Below, piece by piece: positions 46,836 through 57,500 of a stretch of 64,000 nt of DNA. The notes beneath the pieces are model-generated. The model searched no databases, was not told the DNA's origin, and saw nothing but the letters and a program-made list of their open reading frames with translations. Made by a program: the position numbers and the translations under genes. The DNA is from Eulemur rufifrons (Eukaryota > Chordata > Mammalia > Primates > Lemuridae), in assembly GCF_041146395.1 (NCBI RefSeq), contig NC_090996.1, positions 27,614,738 to 27,678,737 of the forward strand. Direction: 5' to 3'. Every line of letters begins with the position of its first letter. Position 1 is the first letter of the stretch.

Positions 46836-49800
46836 ATCAGAGGTGCCAGGAAGCCCGCCGGGGTGTAGCAGGGCAGGGGCAGCGAGCGAGAGGGGACAGG
46901 CAGCCCCAGTGAGGACATAACCACAGGCCCTACGGCAGCCGCTCCCGCTCCGCACGGAACCCCTTCAGGTACTTTACCCACCAGCAGAGTTAGTTTCCTG
47001 AAGTTAACAGGTGAGAATACCAGGCTTCCTTCCCGCCCTGATAACCCGCGACCGATTCCCCTGAATAGACACAACTAGGGCCCACTTTCCTTGGTGAGGT
47101 GCTAAAAAAAAAGGCTGTGTTCTTTTTGCAGGTCACCAAGCTCTGCCGCTGGCAACACAAAGAGGACAAGAAGCAAACGAACTGCAGTACAGAAGACGCG
47201 GGAAACTCGGGCAGTCACTCTGCCCGGAAGGGCAGGACATCTGGCTGGTCAAAGAGGCCCTGCTTGGGAACAGGCACCTTCCACACAGAGGAAGGGGCAG
47301 GCCGTGTGCGGGTGCAGAGAAGGCGTCTCTTGCCTGGGCGTTGTTCCAACGAACCCGTTTCTCAGGGGCCCAGGCTCTGCAGGGGCCACTCCGTCCCGAG
47401 GCGCGGTGCTGGAGCTGGCCTGGTCGACCCCTGTCCTCGTGCTGCCAGGGTCGAGGGCCTCCCGCCCTGCCTCGCTCACCTGTCAGGAAGACACGTGCAC
47501 TGCAGACCTCTTTGCCCTGAAGGCTTTAGACGTGCAGTGGGCCACGTGCCACCATGGATGTTTTGTTTGGCCCACAAACAAATCAGTTCCCAACGTATTT
47601 AAACCTTGGATTTTATATCAAGATGTGGAGTTCTGCCATCTCTTGAAAAGTTCAAAGACTTTTTTCTGGCAACCTGTGGTTCCACACAGCAAGAGTCAAC
47701 GGGGTGAGCAGCGGGGCCTTGAGACGGGCCCACGAGCACCACTCCACACCCTTCCGGTTGTCACCTCAGTGCCTTATTCACTTACGTGACCTGCCTGGAC
47801 CCTACAGCCACCTGGGTTCGCCCCCAGCTGACAGAGGCAAATTTGGAGTGTTTGCTCTGTCGCTGCGGACAGGAGCCGGCGCCCATAAACGCGGTGCTGG
47901 GAGATGGCAGGAGCGGGTGGGGCCTCCCACGGGCAGACGTGCTCCAATCAGGGCTGTCGGTCCCCGTGGGGCGGTGCCTCCTTCCCATAGATAATACGCC
48001 TGGTTAATAGCGATGACGGTAAGACAGCAAGGGACAGTGACAAACGGTTACAGCGGCAGAACGGGGCTTCCCCCCTAACTCGTACAGGTCTGTCCGTGGT
48101 CACTTTGTGCTGGGGCAACATCAGTGATTCGCCTCTGTGGCGTCCAAATACGCATCAACACAGCAGCAAAGGGGCCAAAGACTCCACAGGCTCAAATGTC
48201 CCCTGTGTGATCTATGTCACCCCAGGACCCAAACGGCCACAGGCACTGGCCTCACCAACAGCCACCGGCGCCGACTTTCCAGGCAGAAGCTACATACTAT
48301 GCAAAGTGCTCTGCATCAGAATAAACTGCCCTGTTTTGCAAAACAGTCCCCAGGCCTCACACAGCTGCCAGTTCCAGAATCCGATTTGTTTAGAAAGAGG
48401 CCCTGCCCGGCAAAGCCGGCTGCGTTTCTAAGCAGAACCGTTCAGACGACCCTGTCCCCACTGGAGGTGTGACTCGGGCTGGGGCTTGCAAAGGTGCCAC
48501 CGCTTCCCCTTTGCTGCCCTCGATGACTTTGTCGCGGCACTCTCCCCACTGACGAGGGTGACAGGGATGCCACCACAGCCGTGCTGTGCCACCTGCTCCA
48601 GCTTGGCAGTGGCAGAGGACAGCTTGGTATTCCCAATGCTCTGGGACTAGGTGTTAATTCTGCAGCTCCTCACGCAGAGGAAGGCTTCTCTGGGAAACAC
48701 CTGCTCCCTGGAAAGGCTGACCTGCCTGTCTCTGGCTCTCCGGCCTCCCTCTCCCCGTGCCTTGCTGCTCCTGGCCCCGCCCACGTCCCCAAGCTTCCAT
48801 CCTTGACCGTCACCTCTTCTAGCTCCCCCCTCTCCTTGGGCGCCCTCCCCACCTCCGTAACCTCTGTGCTTCCGTAATCATATCCCAGAGAGTGTTTCCA
48901 GACTCCTGAAAGAGGTGACTCTTCGGGATTTCAGATGGCCAGGTCAAATTCCTGGGAGTTCTCGGGAATCCTCCAAACCATAAGCTATTCGTAACCTATT
49001 ACTGGCATTCTTCATGCTCGTTATCATAGAAACCTAAGACGATTTGCTTAGTAAGTAACAAACATGAAGTTGGGTGGTATTTGCAAAGCCCTGCGGCCTG
49101 CAGTGAATATTCACGCGCTGGGAAACACCGGCACGCTGGTGGGCGCTGCCAGAACGAGGCCAGGTGCGAGACTCCCCGCGAGGCTCTCAGCTCCGCGCAG
49201 AGCCGTGTCCCCACTGCCGGCTTAAGGGCTCGTTGTTCTTCCCAAACTCAGTTCTTGGAATGCCACTCACACGAAGTGTACCATTCACATAAGTATATTA
49301 ATATTAGTATTTATTTATTTGCCAGAATGACTCAGTGTTTGCAGCAGAGCCACGAACACACTCTTGCAACACGGCGTCGGCTCCGAGCGGCGCTGACTAA
49401 CGCGATCGTGACCCACTCACTTCTCTCCCACGTGCCTGCCTGGTTCCCGCCAACACTGACCGGGGCCTCCAGCTCCCCGCGCCGCTGCTTCCTGCTTTTG
49501 CCTGGTTGGCGTGGACTCCTTCAAACAGGGAACACCTTACTTTTTGCGGAAGAATGATGATATTTTTCCCCTGAATTCTTGACTGATTTTTCTTGAGATT
49601 TGAGATTCAGAAAAACACACATTTCCTGAGAAACACGAGGAAGGAAGTGCCACCTGAAGCCAGCTCCGAGGATGAAGTCCTAGGAGGCGTTTGCAACTGT
49701 CCCCCTGGCTCTGGGCCCGCCTTCAGGACCACACAGAGACCAGTGTCCGCACTCGACGTCCCCCCCACCTCGATTCCCCCCAAACGAGCTTCCTCCCAAA

Positions 49801-50424
49801 CGAGTCCTCGTGACCCTCCCTCACCCAGATACTCGGTCCCGAGAATTCGGCATCATCTCCTGGTGCTCCCTTCCATCGCCCCACCGGCTGCCTAGCCGTT
49901 TGCTCGACTGTCACCCACTCCTCGTCCCCAAAGGGTGGCAATGCTGACCCTACCGCCTCGCTTTGAGGAGCCAATGGTGCTGCACACCTGGCTCTGAGCA
50001 GGGCCCCCCGCCTCCCCACTCGGCAGGGTCATCTGCACCCATGTCCCCCGCTTCCTCCCGGCTGTCTGGTTCGGGCCTCCCTGCCTTTTTTCTGGGCCAT
50101 TATGAAGGCACCCTACCCGGTCTCCCCACCAATCCACCGTCCGCCCAGTGCCCGCGCCATCTTCCAACAGCGCAGCCCTGAGCTCAAATGCCTGTAAGGG
50201 CTCCCATGCCCAAAGACCTCCACCCTGGGTCCCTGCCTCGCATCCCCGTGCACCCTGAGCATGGGGGCAAGTCCCCTGTTCTCTGGCCACAGTGGATGGC
50301 GTGGGGCTCCCTGCATTTTGCAGCTGTTCTGCACACCTGGAAAGAACGGCTAACCCTTTTGTCCCGGTCAAAAGCCTGCATATCGGATTGGTTTAAGAGG
50401 GTGGGGTCTAGTGATGTCTTCCAA
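46836..50424. other. SNX29: Intron stretch, mostly unassigned
   Basis: 3.6 kb. A hAT-like patch at about 47520-47700 (ATGTTTTGTTTGGCCCACAA, TTTTCTGGCAACCTGTGG) is likely. Overlapping ORFs of 96-167 codons lie on both strands. About 48930-49080 is unique-looking and AT-rich. No exon supported. Confidence 0.4.
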
Positions 50425-50735
50425 TATTAAAAACACACATGCCCTCTGAGATAGAACAGCTTCTAGAAATCAATCCTATAGACTTACCTGTAGAACTGTG
50501 TATCTACTGAGATCTGCCAAGCTACACTGTTTGAAGGAGAAAAATTTGGAAACCTCTCACATGTTCAAGCAGAGCAATGGTGAAATAAATTATGAAACAG
50601 CCATTGCAGTAGATGCCACGTGCCTTTCAAAAGGAGTGTACCAGCTTTATCAAATAAAAAAAAAACAAATTACAGAAGAGTAGGTAGCGTTTGTATTTAA
50701 CGTACATAAGTATTCACGATTCCTGCAAAGTCACC
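50425..50735 (+). mobile_element. L1M fragment
   Basis: CTTCTAGAAATCAATCCTAT, AAATTTGGAAACCTCTCACA TG, GTGAAATAAATTATGAAACA GCC follow a forward L1 3' UTR. Confidence 0.7.
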
Positions 50736-50930
50736 TAAGAAAGCTGATGGTGACTATGGGGGAGGGCGGGTATGCACGGCGGATGTGCTGTTTGCTTCCG
50801 CATCTGATATCTCTCTGCGGTGTTGGGGTTTTTTTGTCTCCCATAATGTCCACTCTGCAGACTCTCCTTCCCCCAAGCTCCCTTTCTCCTGGAAGAAACA
50901 GTGACATATACACAGCGCTCACTACATGTG
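50735..50930. other. SNX29: Short intron stretch, nothing recognised
   Basis: Contains a poly-T run near 50829 and a pyrimidine-rich patch; no call. Confidence 0.35.
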
Positions 50931-51110
50931 GGGAGCTGTTCTGAAAGCTTGATGCATATGGCCACTCCACCTCGTGGATGCTACTGTTATCCCCATTGTA
51001 CAGAGGAAGATACTGAGGCCCAGGAGGACTTAAGTGATTTGCTTTAGGTCACACAGCCAGGCAGAGGCAGAGGTGGGATCCACACCCTGCAGCCTGACAC
51101 ACGGCCAGGC
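50931..51110 (-). repeat. MIR, reverse
   Basis: GTTATCCCCATTGTACAGAG GAAGATACTGAGGCCCAGGA and TTAGGTCACACAGCCAGGCA GAGG. Confidence 0.88.
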
Positions 51111-51419
51111 ACTCGAGGGAGGGAGGAGGGAGGGCAGGCTGTCCCAGGATGACATCTCACTCAGCTGTGTAACACCCTACCAACTTCCCCGTTCAGCCCA
51201 GCGGCCTAGCAAACGTCGGCAGGGGTTGCCTACTGCCTCACACCACACTGTGAGCAGCCTGGGGTGTCTCTGCATCTGCCCAGCTTGGCAGGGCGCCAGC
51301 ATGGGAGAGAAGCTGACAACCCCTCTTCGGTGACATCCATCCAGTCGCTCTGCACCCAGCCTCCTCGTCACCCCGTCAAGCCACCTCCTCCTGCCCGGGC
51401 CTGACAACAGCCTCCTGGC

Positions 51420-51690
51420 TTGTCCCTTTCCAATTCCACTCTCTGCACCACAGCCACAGTGAGGTTTGCAAACATAAACCGAGTCACGTCACACCCTGCT
51501 CCAAACCCTCCAACGGCTTCCCCTCCCACCCAGGATGAAGTCACTGCCGTGGCCTCCAAGGTCCTACCTGAGCCGGCCCCGGGTACCTCACCACCCTCTC
51601 TGGCCACGCTGGCCTTCTCGGACACGCCCACCTGCCTGCCCCAGGGCCTCTGCACGGACTGCTCCCCCACCCGAACACCTTCCCCCAGAA
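51420..51690 (+). mobile_element. L2 LINE internal/3' region
   Basis: GAGTCACGTCACACCCTGCT CCAAACCCTCCAACGGCTTC, GATGAAGTCACTGCCGTGGC CTCCAAGGTCC and CCCCAGGGCCTCTGCACGG. Forward orientation. Confidence 0.82.
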
Positions 51691-51989
51691 ACAGCCAGGC
51701 CAGGCGGCCGGAAGTGATGAAGTGGCACCCTGCATGCTATCTCTGCAGGCCCTAGGGCAGAGGGTCCCCAGAGGAGGGGCCTTCAGGTAATGAGCTTCCG
51801 AGGAATGAGGCTTTTTTCTGCAGGACAGGCCTGGCCCCAGGGGGGACTGCTGCCACCTGGGCCCACACTGACCTCTCTGCCCTGGAAAGGCGGCGCTCAG
51901 CTGCTTCCCCGGTACCCAGTGCAGGCCCCAAATCACTTTATCTAGATGGAGGGGTGGGGAACGAGGGAGGGAGAGACTGACTTTCAGAA
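51691..51989. other. SNX29: Short intron stretch, nothing recognised
   Basis: No repeat or exon recognised. Confidence 0.35.
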
Positions 51990-52470
51990 TAATTCATGTT
52001 ATAAAACAGTTACTGTTTCCTGAGCACCTACTATGTACTAACTAGTTCCCATATCTCAGGGCAGCACAGTGGATTCTTGCTTCTGCCTGCAACTTTCTTT
52101 TCGAGTGACCTTAGGCAAAGATCCTGAGACTCTAATTTTTCACCTGTAAAGATGGATGGATGGATGGATGGATGGGTGAAGAGACAGAAAGCAGTGTCTA
52201 TGAGGTTTCTGTAAGGACTGTCTCCTCCTCCTCTTCCCCAGGACGCGCTGTCATTGACAGCAGAGGACATACAGAAGGACATGCATGCTAAGCACACGTA
52301 CACAGATTATCTTATTTAATACCCCAGCAAATCAGTAAGGTCAGTACTTCTCTTCCCATTTCATATGGACACTAGGACTCAGAGAGGCTGAGCCCTTGCC
52401 CAAGGTCACTCTCCTCCTTAGCGACAGAGCTGGGGACCATCACTGACTCCAAAATCTCCGTGCTTTCCAT
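51990..52470 (-). repeat. MIR, reverse, apparently split by another MIR and a microsatellite
   Basis: The reverse MIR start (TTTCCTGAGCACCTACTATG TACTAAC, near 52015) and its continuation (GATTATCTTATTTAATACCC, then CTCAGAGAGGCTGAGCCCTT GCCCAAGGTCAC, near 52380) are separated by about 220 bases that contain a forward MIR-like core (GAGTGACCTTAGGCAAAGAT, near 52104) and an ATGG microsatellite. Confidence 0.6.
52151..52177 (+). repeat. (ATGG)n microsatellite
   Basis: Six GATG units in register followed by GGTGA. Confidence 0.92.
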
Positions 52471-54384
52471 TTGGCTACCAGGGGGCTCAAACTCCCCTGC
52501 CTTGGAGGGCCAGGTAGCTGATGGCAATCAGTGAAGCAGGCCAAGGAGAAATGCAAGAGGAAGGAGTTGGAAAGGTGCCCCCTAGGACATTTCACTTCAA
52601 AACGTGGTCCACACCTAACCAGTCTGCCTGCATGTTGGAGACTTCCTGAATGGCACCTGCACTCCTTTCTGGCAACCGGGCAATGCTGAGCACTCTAGAG
52701 CCTGCAAGGTTCTGGCCAGTCCGCAAAAGCAAAGTGAGTCAAAAGTTCCTCGGGAGGGACTGTGTGCTTCCTGTTAGCAGCAACCTGCAAAGCCAAAGGT
52801 GTCAGCTTAGGTTCAAGTGGTCCCTGGCAGGACACAGGTCGGGGCATGTCATCCCTGAGCTAAACTTAACCTGCTCACTGGGAGAACATGGCCGCTCATA
52901 TTTCAGGAAAAAAAAAAGCATTTGACAACTTTAAGAGTAAATGCGGCAGGATATGGGGGCGGGTGGGAAACACAGACCACGTTTGCTGCTGAAAATCCAG
53001 CTGGGAATTTGTGCCGTGACCCACATCACTCTGCCGCCTTCCGCACCCCTGACTTTCTCCCTCCCCTCAAGGAGCGGCAGAACATATTTCCCAAGAATAA
53101 ATTACTCTGCAGAAAAACATTTTAATAATGTGCTAAACGACAGCACAGCAAATCATTGAAGCTGTCACCGATGTGAGGTTCTAGTTCTGCAGAGCGAATT
53201 CTTAGAGTCCAAGGCTCCTTTCGTTAACAGCACGTGACACTTCCCTCGGTGTCTGCTACCATCTGCAACGTGTCACATCTCTGTGACCCCTTTCCACCAA
53301 ATGCCAGAGGATACAAGCAATGTGGGGCTCCGAAAACAGGGTGCTGGGGGGGCTGGCATTCACCTGTTCCCTGTTTGGGGGGCAGGCTCTGGTCTCCACC
53401 TGGGCCGCGCTGATACACAGAGTTCAAAGTAGAAAAGAAACGCCCCACTTCCCACCGGCCTACTTTCCAATTCAGAGCTGCTGCTGGCGTTAGCAAAGGC
53501 GGCAAGGGGACACAGAGAGACTGGGAGAGAAAAATTCAACCTGCTGATTCTTCGGCTCTCTCAGATGTGCAGATGGCAGAGTACTTAGAAGTCATTATGC
53601 CCCTTGCAGAACACAGTGAAATATGGACACCAAGTGGAAAAGCGTGTACAAAAGCAGATGATGTCTAATACTGAAGTTTGGGTTGCACAAGCCCAAAAGT
53701 TTTAAGGCAAAACACAAGGAAAAACAGAAGCAAATTCCACCCACTAGCTTTTATCTTTCCTGCCCACCTTCCCGCCCCTCAAATCGGAACGCGACCACTG
53801 GTACTGAAGTTTAACAGCAGACGAGCCCTAGAACACACAGACAGGAGCACAGCGTGCAAGCCAAACACACCCTGGGTAACACGAGTGTCCTCAAATCCAA
53901 AACCGAACTACAGGGGCCATGAGAGCAGCGGATGAGAGCCAGGACTGCAAACTCCAGCGTCCACTGCACAACCAGGCAGCGATGTGAGCAGGTCATCACC
54001 TGAGCATATGAGACAACCAGCCACAGAGCGGTGACTTGTGGCAGGGGAAGATGGCTCAGTGTCCAGGAGACAACAGGATGGGGGCTTGGTGGACACAGGG
54101 GCACCCAACTGCAGTAGAGTGTGACCAATTCTTCTGATTTTTTAAAAGAAGCTTGACATTTGGACTTCTTCTCTGACACCTTCAAATTTTTTTATGTTGG
54201 CAAGTACTTCAATTAAGAAAAACAAACAACGAACAAAACCCCACTGTACTGGGCAAATAAAACAAGTCAGGGATCGGGCTCGATCCACAGGCTTCGGGTT
54301 TGCTACCTGTGTGTGCCCCAAAACACGGGCTATGGCACCAACAGCCCAGGCTCCCCGTGTGCTGGGTGGGAGACCCTGCGATCA
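52471..54384. other. SNX29: Intron stretch, nothing recognised
   Basis: 1.9 kb, lower repeat density than its surroundings. A nine-A run is near 52910. No exon or family recognised. Confidence 0.4.
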
Positions 54385-54620
54385 GCCAGGTAACCTCTCC
54401 GAGCCTTGCTTTCCTCATCAGTATGATGAAACATTATATTTATGTAGTTAAACTATCATTACAAAGTATTATGAAACCTTGCAAAATTGTCACTTTTAAT
54501 GGCAACTTTGCAAGATTCTACCTAATAAAGCGGAGATACGGGCCCACCTAAGAGGCTCTCAGGAAGATGAGAGGAGATGAAGTGGCTGGAACACGAGGCC
54601 AGCCCCCACAGCAGGTGCCC
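54385..54620 (+). repeat. MIR split by a small palindromic insertion
   Basis: TCTCCGAGCCTTGCTTTCCT CATCAG (about 54399-54421) and CGGAGATACGGGCCCACCTA AGAGG through AGCAGGTGCCCAGCAC (54531-54620) are consecutive parts of a MIR. The AT-rich sequence between them (54440-54525) does not belong to MIR. Confidence 0.7.
54440..54525 (+). mobile_element. MADE1-like mariner MITE (candidate)
   Basis: Ends TTATGTAG and CTACCTAA are inverted repeats matching at 7 of 8 positions. Inside, 54478-54514 is a near-perfect hairpin with arms CTTGCAAA and TTTGCAAG. On the minus strand the element starts TTAGGT and holds TTGCCATTAAAAGTGACAA, much like the mariner-derived MADE1 element. It sits inside a MIR. The subfamily is uncertain because MADE1 proper is known to me from anthropoids. 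Confidence 0.5.
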
Positions 54621-56895
54621 AGCACACGGGCACTCTCCTTAGAGAACACGTCCGTCCACTCATGTGCAGTGACTAAAATGGACCTTTAGAATCTCAAATC
54701 AGCATTTCAAAGACCCAAGGAACATCTGTCAAGACTTATAAGAATAATTATATTTGGGGGGATTATTTCCGTAGCCAAGACATTTTTGCTTTGTTTTGTT
54801 TTTTAATCAGAAATCTCTTAGGCTAAGCTCTCTAGCCGAGACTCCAGTCTCGCTGGTTTCTGTGGGGACACAGCGAGGCTGCGACCACGTGGAGGTCCAG
54901 CAGCACGGGCAAACCTGTCTGCAGCTCACCTTCCATTACCCCTAAATGAAACAATCCGCAGACTCTAAGCCGTAACCCCATCTTGCTCAAAAGAGCAAAA
55001 GAACAGAGCATTTCAACTGGGATCTAGACCAATGTGTAGTCAATTCTGGTGTCGATACTGTGTTATTCGCCACCATCTCCTACCAAATTTTTTTTTGTTT
55101 TTTAAGGCCCATAAATTGAACCTTGCATTCTCTGAGCTAATTAGGCACAAAAGGTTTCGCTCTCCACACTGATTAGCGGCAACCAGTGCAGCTGAGATGG
55201 CACGACACGCCCTAATCCTCGCACTGACGTGCAGTGTTTACAGTTCGGCAGACTCGTGTTCGGCAGACACCCGACCGGAGATGCCGGGCTGCCGGGGCCA
55301 GGCAGGAGGGTCGCCGACTCGTCTGCGTGGGCAGCGCCGCCTCCTCAGAGTCTCAGCATCAGCCACCAACTCACTAACTCCGCCTTCACTGGGCATTTGG
55401 CCAAAACGCACACGACTCAGTGAGTGGCCGATTCCCGGGATGCAGCACGGGCCAGGGGGCTACAAGAACGAGAGCTCCTCTCGGGAACCGCTGAGGCCGT
55501 TTCAAAACACTCAGATCAAGGCTCTGGCACCACACACGACTGGGCAGAAGGAAAAGACAGCGTTCCAGAGAGTGTCTCCTGTTCAGGGAAAAAGGGCATC
55601 TTTTATCACAGGCAGCACAACACGATGATGTCGTCTCACGAAAGTCCTGAAACAATTAGAAAAACCTGAGCAGCCATCTTGGCTACAATTTCAAGGACGA
55701 AGCAAGGAATGAGGCCGCCGCCCATGTCTGTCCGGCTGGAAGTTCAGCCTGGACGTGCTGAGCGCAACCCCACAGGGGAAGCAGAAATAAGCCCCGGTTT
55801 TGAGTTACGGCATCACCACTGGAACGAAACACAGCCCCCAAACCTGCCCTGTGCCATTTTAAAGAGTGACAGTGATGGGAAACATTATTTTTTTTATCCC
55901 AAATAAATCACACGGACCCAGACCAGGGCTTCCCAAATGAGGAATCCCAGCCCATTTTTGAGAAATCTCACAGGTTTCCTCTACAGAGTTTCATATTTTG
56001 TGTCTCTGATGACAATATTTTAGAAATAGCATAGTTACATCACGTATCATCTGAAGACTCTATAAAAACCAAGTAGTGCTGTGTCACTTTGGTTCTGCTA
56101 ATTCCAAAGATTTAAATGTGTCTCTGGCTGAGAAGAGACTAGAACAGAGTGGACTAACCAGTGATGAGGCAGTGACACCAAAGTGGCAGCCACCAGCCCC
56201 ACCACGGTTTCCCAGCAATGGGACCAGAGAACAGCGGGGTGGGCGGAGTCCGCACGCAGGCACTGGCATGGCACATGGCAAAAGAAGGCACCAACCACCA
56301 TCGTGAGTAAAGATGTGGTTTCAGAAAAACAACAGCATCCGTAACTGACAATTTTGAACTGTAATGATTTTGTAAGTGCGTAACGTATAAATGTCTTTAA
56401 ATATTTTTTACTTTTAGAAGAGATACAAAGGCAATGAAGTTAGACCTAGTTTTAAGTTTGTTCCTACTTCAGTAATATTAATACCAAAATAATTTCAGTC
56501 CACACTGGTGGGAGTCTGTGAGAATTTTTCCTTGACTTCACTGCCCAAGTGTGAGGAACACGGACACAGATCATTCTAGCTTCGGAACACCTGTGAGCTG
56601 TACAGCAAATGAACCTCTCCTTTGATAATAGAGTATGAAAGTACAGAAGCGCATGAGCCCGCAATTTACTCACGAACCTCTAATCAGCCATGCTCATTTG
56701 CAGACCTGCTCTCTCGTGAGCCTTGAGAAACTCAGAGTGCTGAGACCGAGCCTCCATTTCGGCCCCCTAGTAGCTCCTGGCGCACACCTGGGGCCCCTGG
56801 GGTCCAGGGCACGTCGAGAGCCGCTTTGGTCCCCGAACTTCCAAAGCGATAAAGAAAGCCGCAGTGGGCGGCCCAGCGGAGCACGGCCCGAGGGT
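54621..56895. other. SNX29: Intron stretch before the PX exon donor, nothing recognised
   Basis: 2.3 kb, AT-rich patches around 54680-54800, 55860-56060 and 56340-56480. A 143-codon plus-strand ORF at 55197-55628 has no family features. Possible conserved noncoding sequence, undecidable here. Confidence 0.4.
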
Positions 56896-56901
56896 ACTCA
56901 C

Positions 56902-57041
56902 ACAAAGAAGGGCATCAGCTGGATCAGAGTCTCTTTCTTGGGGCTGGCCGCGAACTCGGGGACCATCTGGATGACTTTGTTCATGATGCTGCGCAGGTAA
57001 TTCTGGAGCTGCTTTCTTCGTTCCTCTACGAACTTGGCATC
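56902..57041 (-). CDS. SNX29: SNX29 penultimate coding exon (C-terminal half of PX domain)
   Basis: This 140-nt exon of sorting nexin 29 encodes the second half of its phox-homology (PX) domain. PX domains bind membrane phosphoinositides, typically on endosomes; SNX29 itself is poorly characterised and in mammals also has an N-terminal RUN domain and coiled coils. Read on the minus strand the exon starts in phase 0 with DAKFVEERRKQLQNYLRSIM and continues NKVIQMVPEFAASPKKETL, ending in LIQLMPFF plus the first two bases (GT) of a valine codon. The EERRKQLQNYL stretch is the typical PX helix after the PPK loop. The acceptor (TTTTCTCAG, plus-strand 57042-57050) and donor (GTGAGT, plus-strand 56896-56901) are canonical. 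There is no internal stop. The split valine codon is completed by the exon at 24936-25065 and the frame continues, which is the main proof that the two belong together. The gene name comes from memory of the SNX29 C-terminus. Confidence 0.95.
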
Positions 57042-57289
57042 CTGAGAAAACAGACAAAACATCTACGCTCAGGTGTGCTCTCCTCACCTGTTCAGAAACG
57101 ACCCCGCAGCATATGCAGTAACCACGCACCACCGCCCAGAGAGCCGACGTTGTACGGAGCGATGGCCACGTGCGAATGGTCTCCAGGGCTTGACACGTAG
57201 CATCACGTTCAGTAACAAGACAGATGCTCGTGATGCTGTTGTTATTAAGTGGGGGGAAAGCAGGTCCAAAAACGACGACACACAGTGTG

Positions 57290-57500
57290 TTCCTACGCAA
57301 GCATGGCAGTTATTTCTGGGGCACCTACAGCGTGGTGTCAGGGGCCAGGGACATAACAATGAACACAAACTGTCACTGCTGTGGCCCTCGTGGAGATCAC
57401 CGGCCAGCGAGGGAGACGCAGATACATCCAGTGACCACACAGGTCAGTGTGTAAACATGAAACATACTAGATGCCACCCTCCAGAGCATGTGCTTAATTT
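57290..57500 (-). mobile_element. L2 LINE fragment, reverse
   Basis: TTTCTGGGGCACCTACAGCG TGGTGTCAGGGGCCAGGGAC and CTGTGGCCCTCGTGGAGATC ACC match the reverse L2 3' end. Confidence 0.75.
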
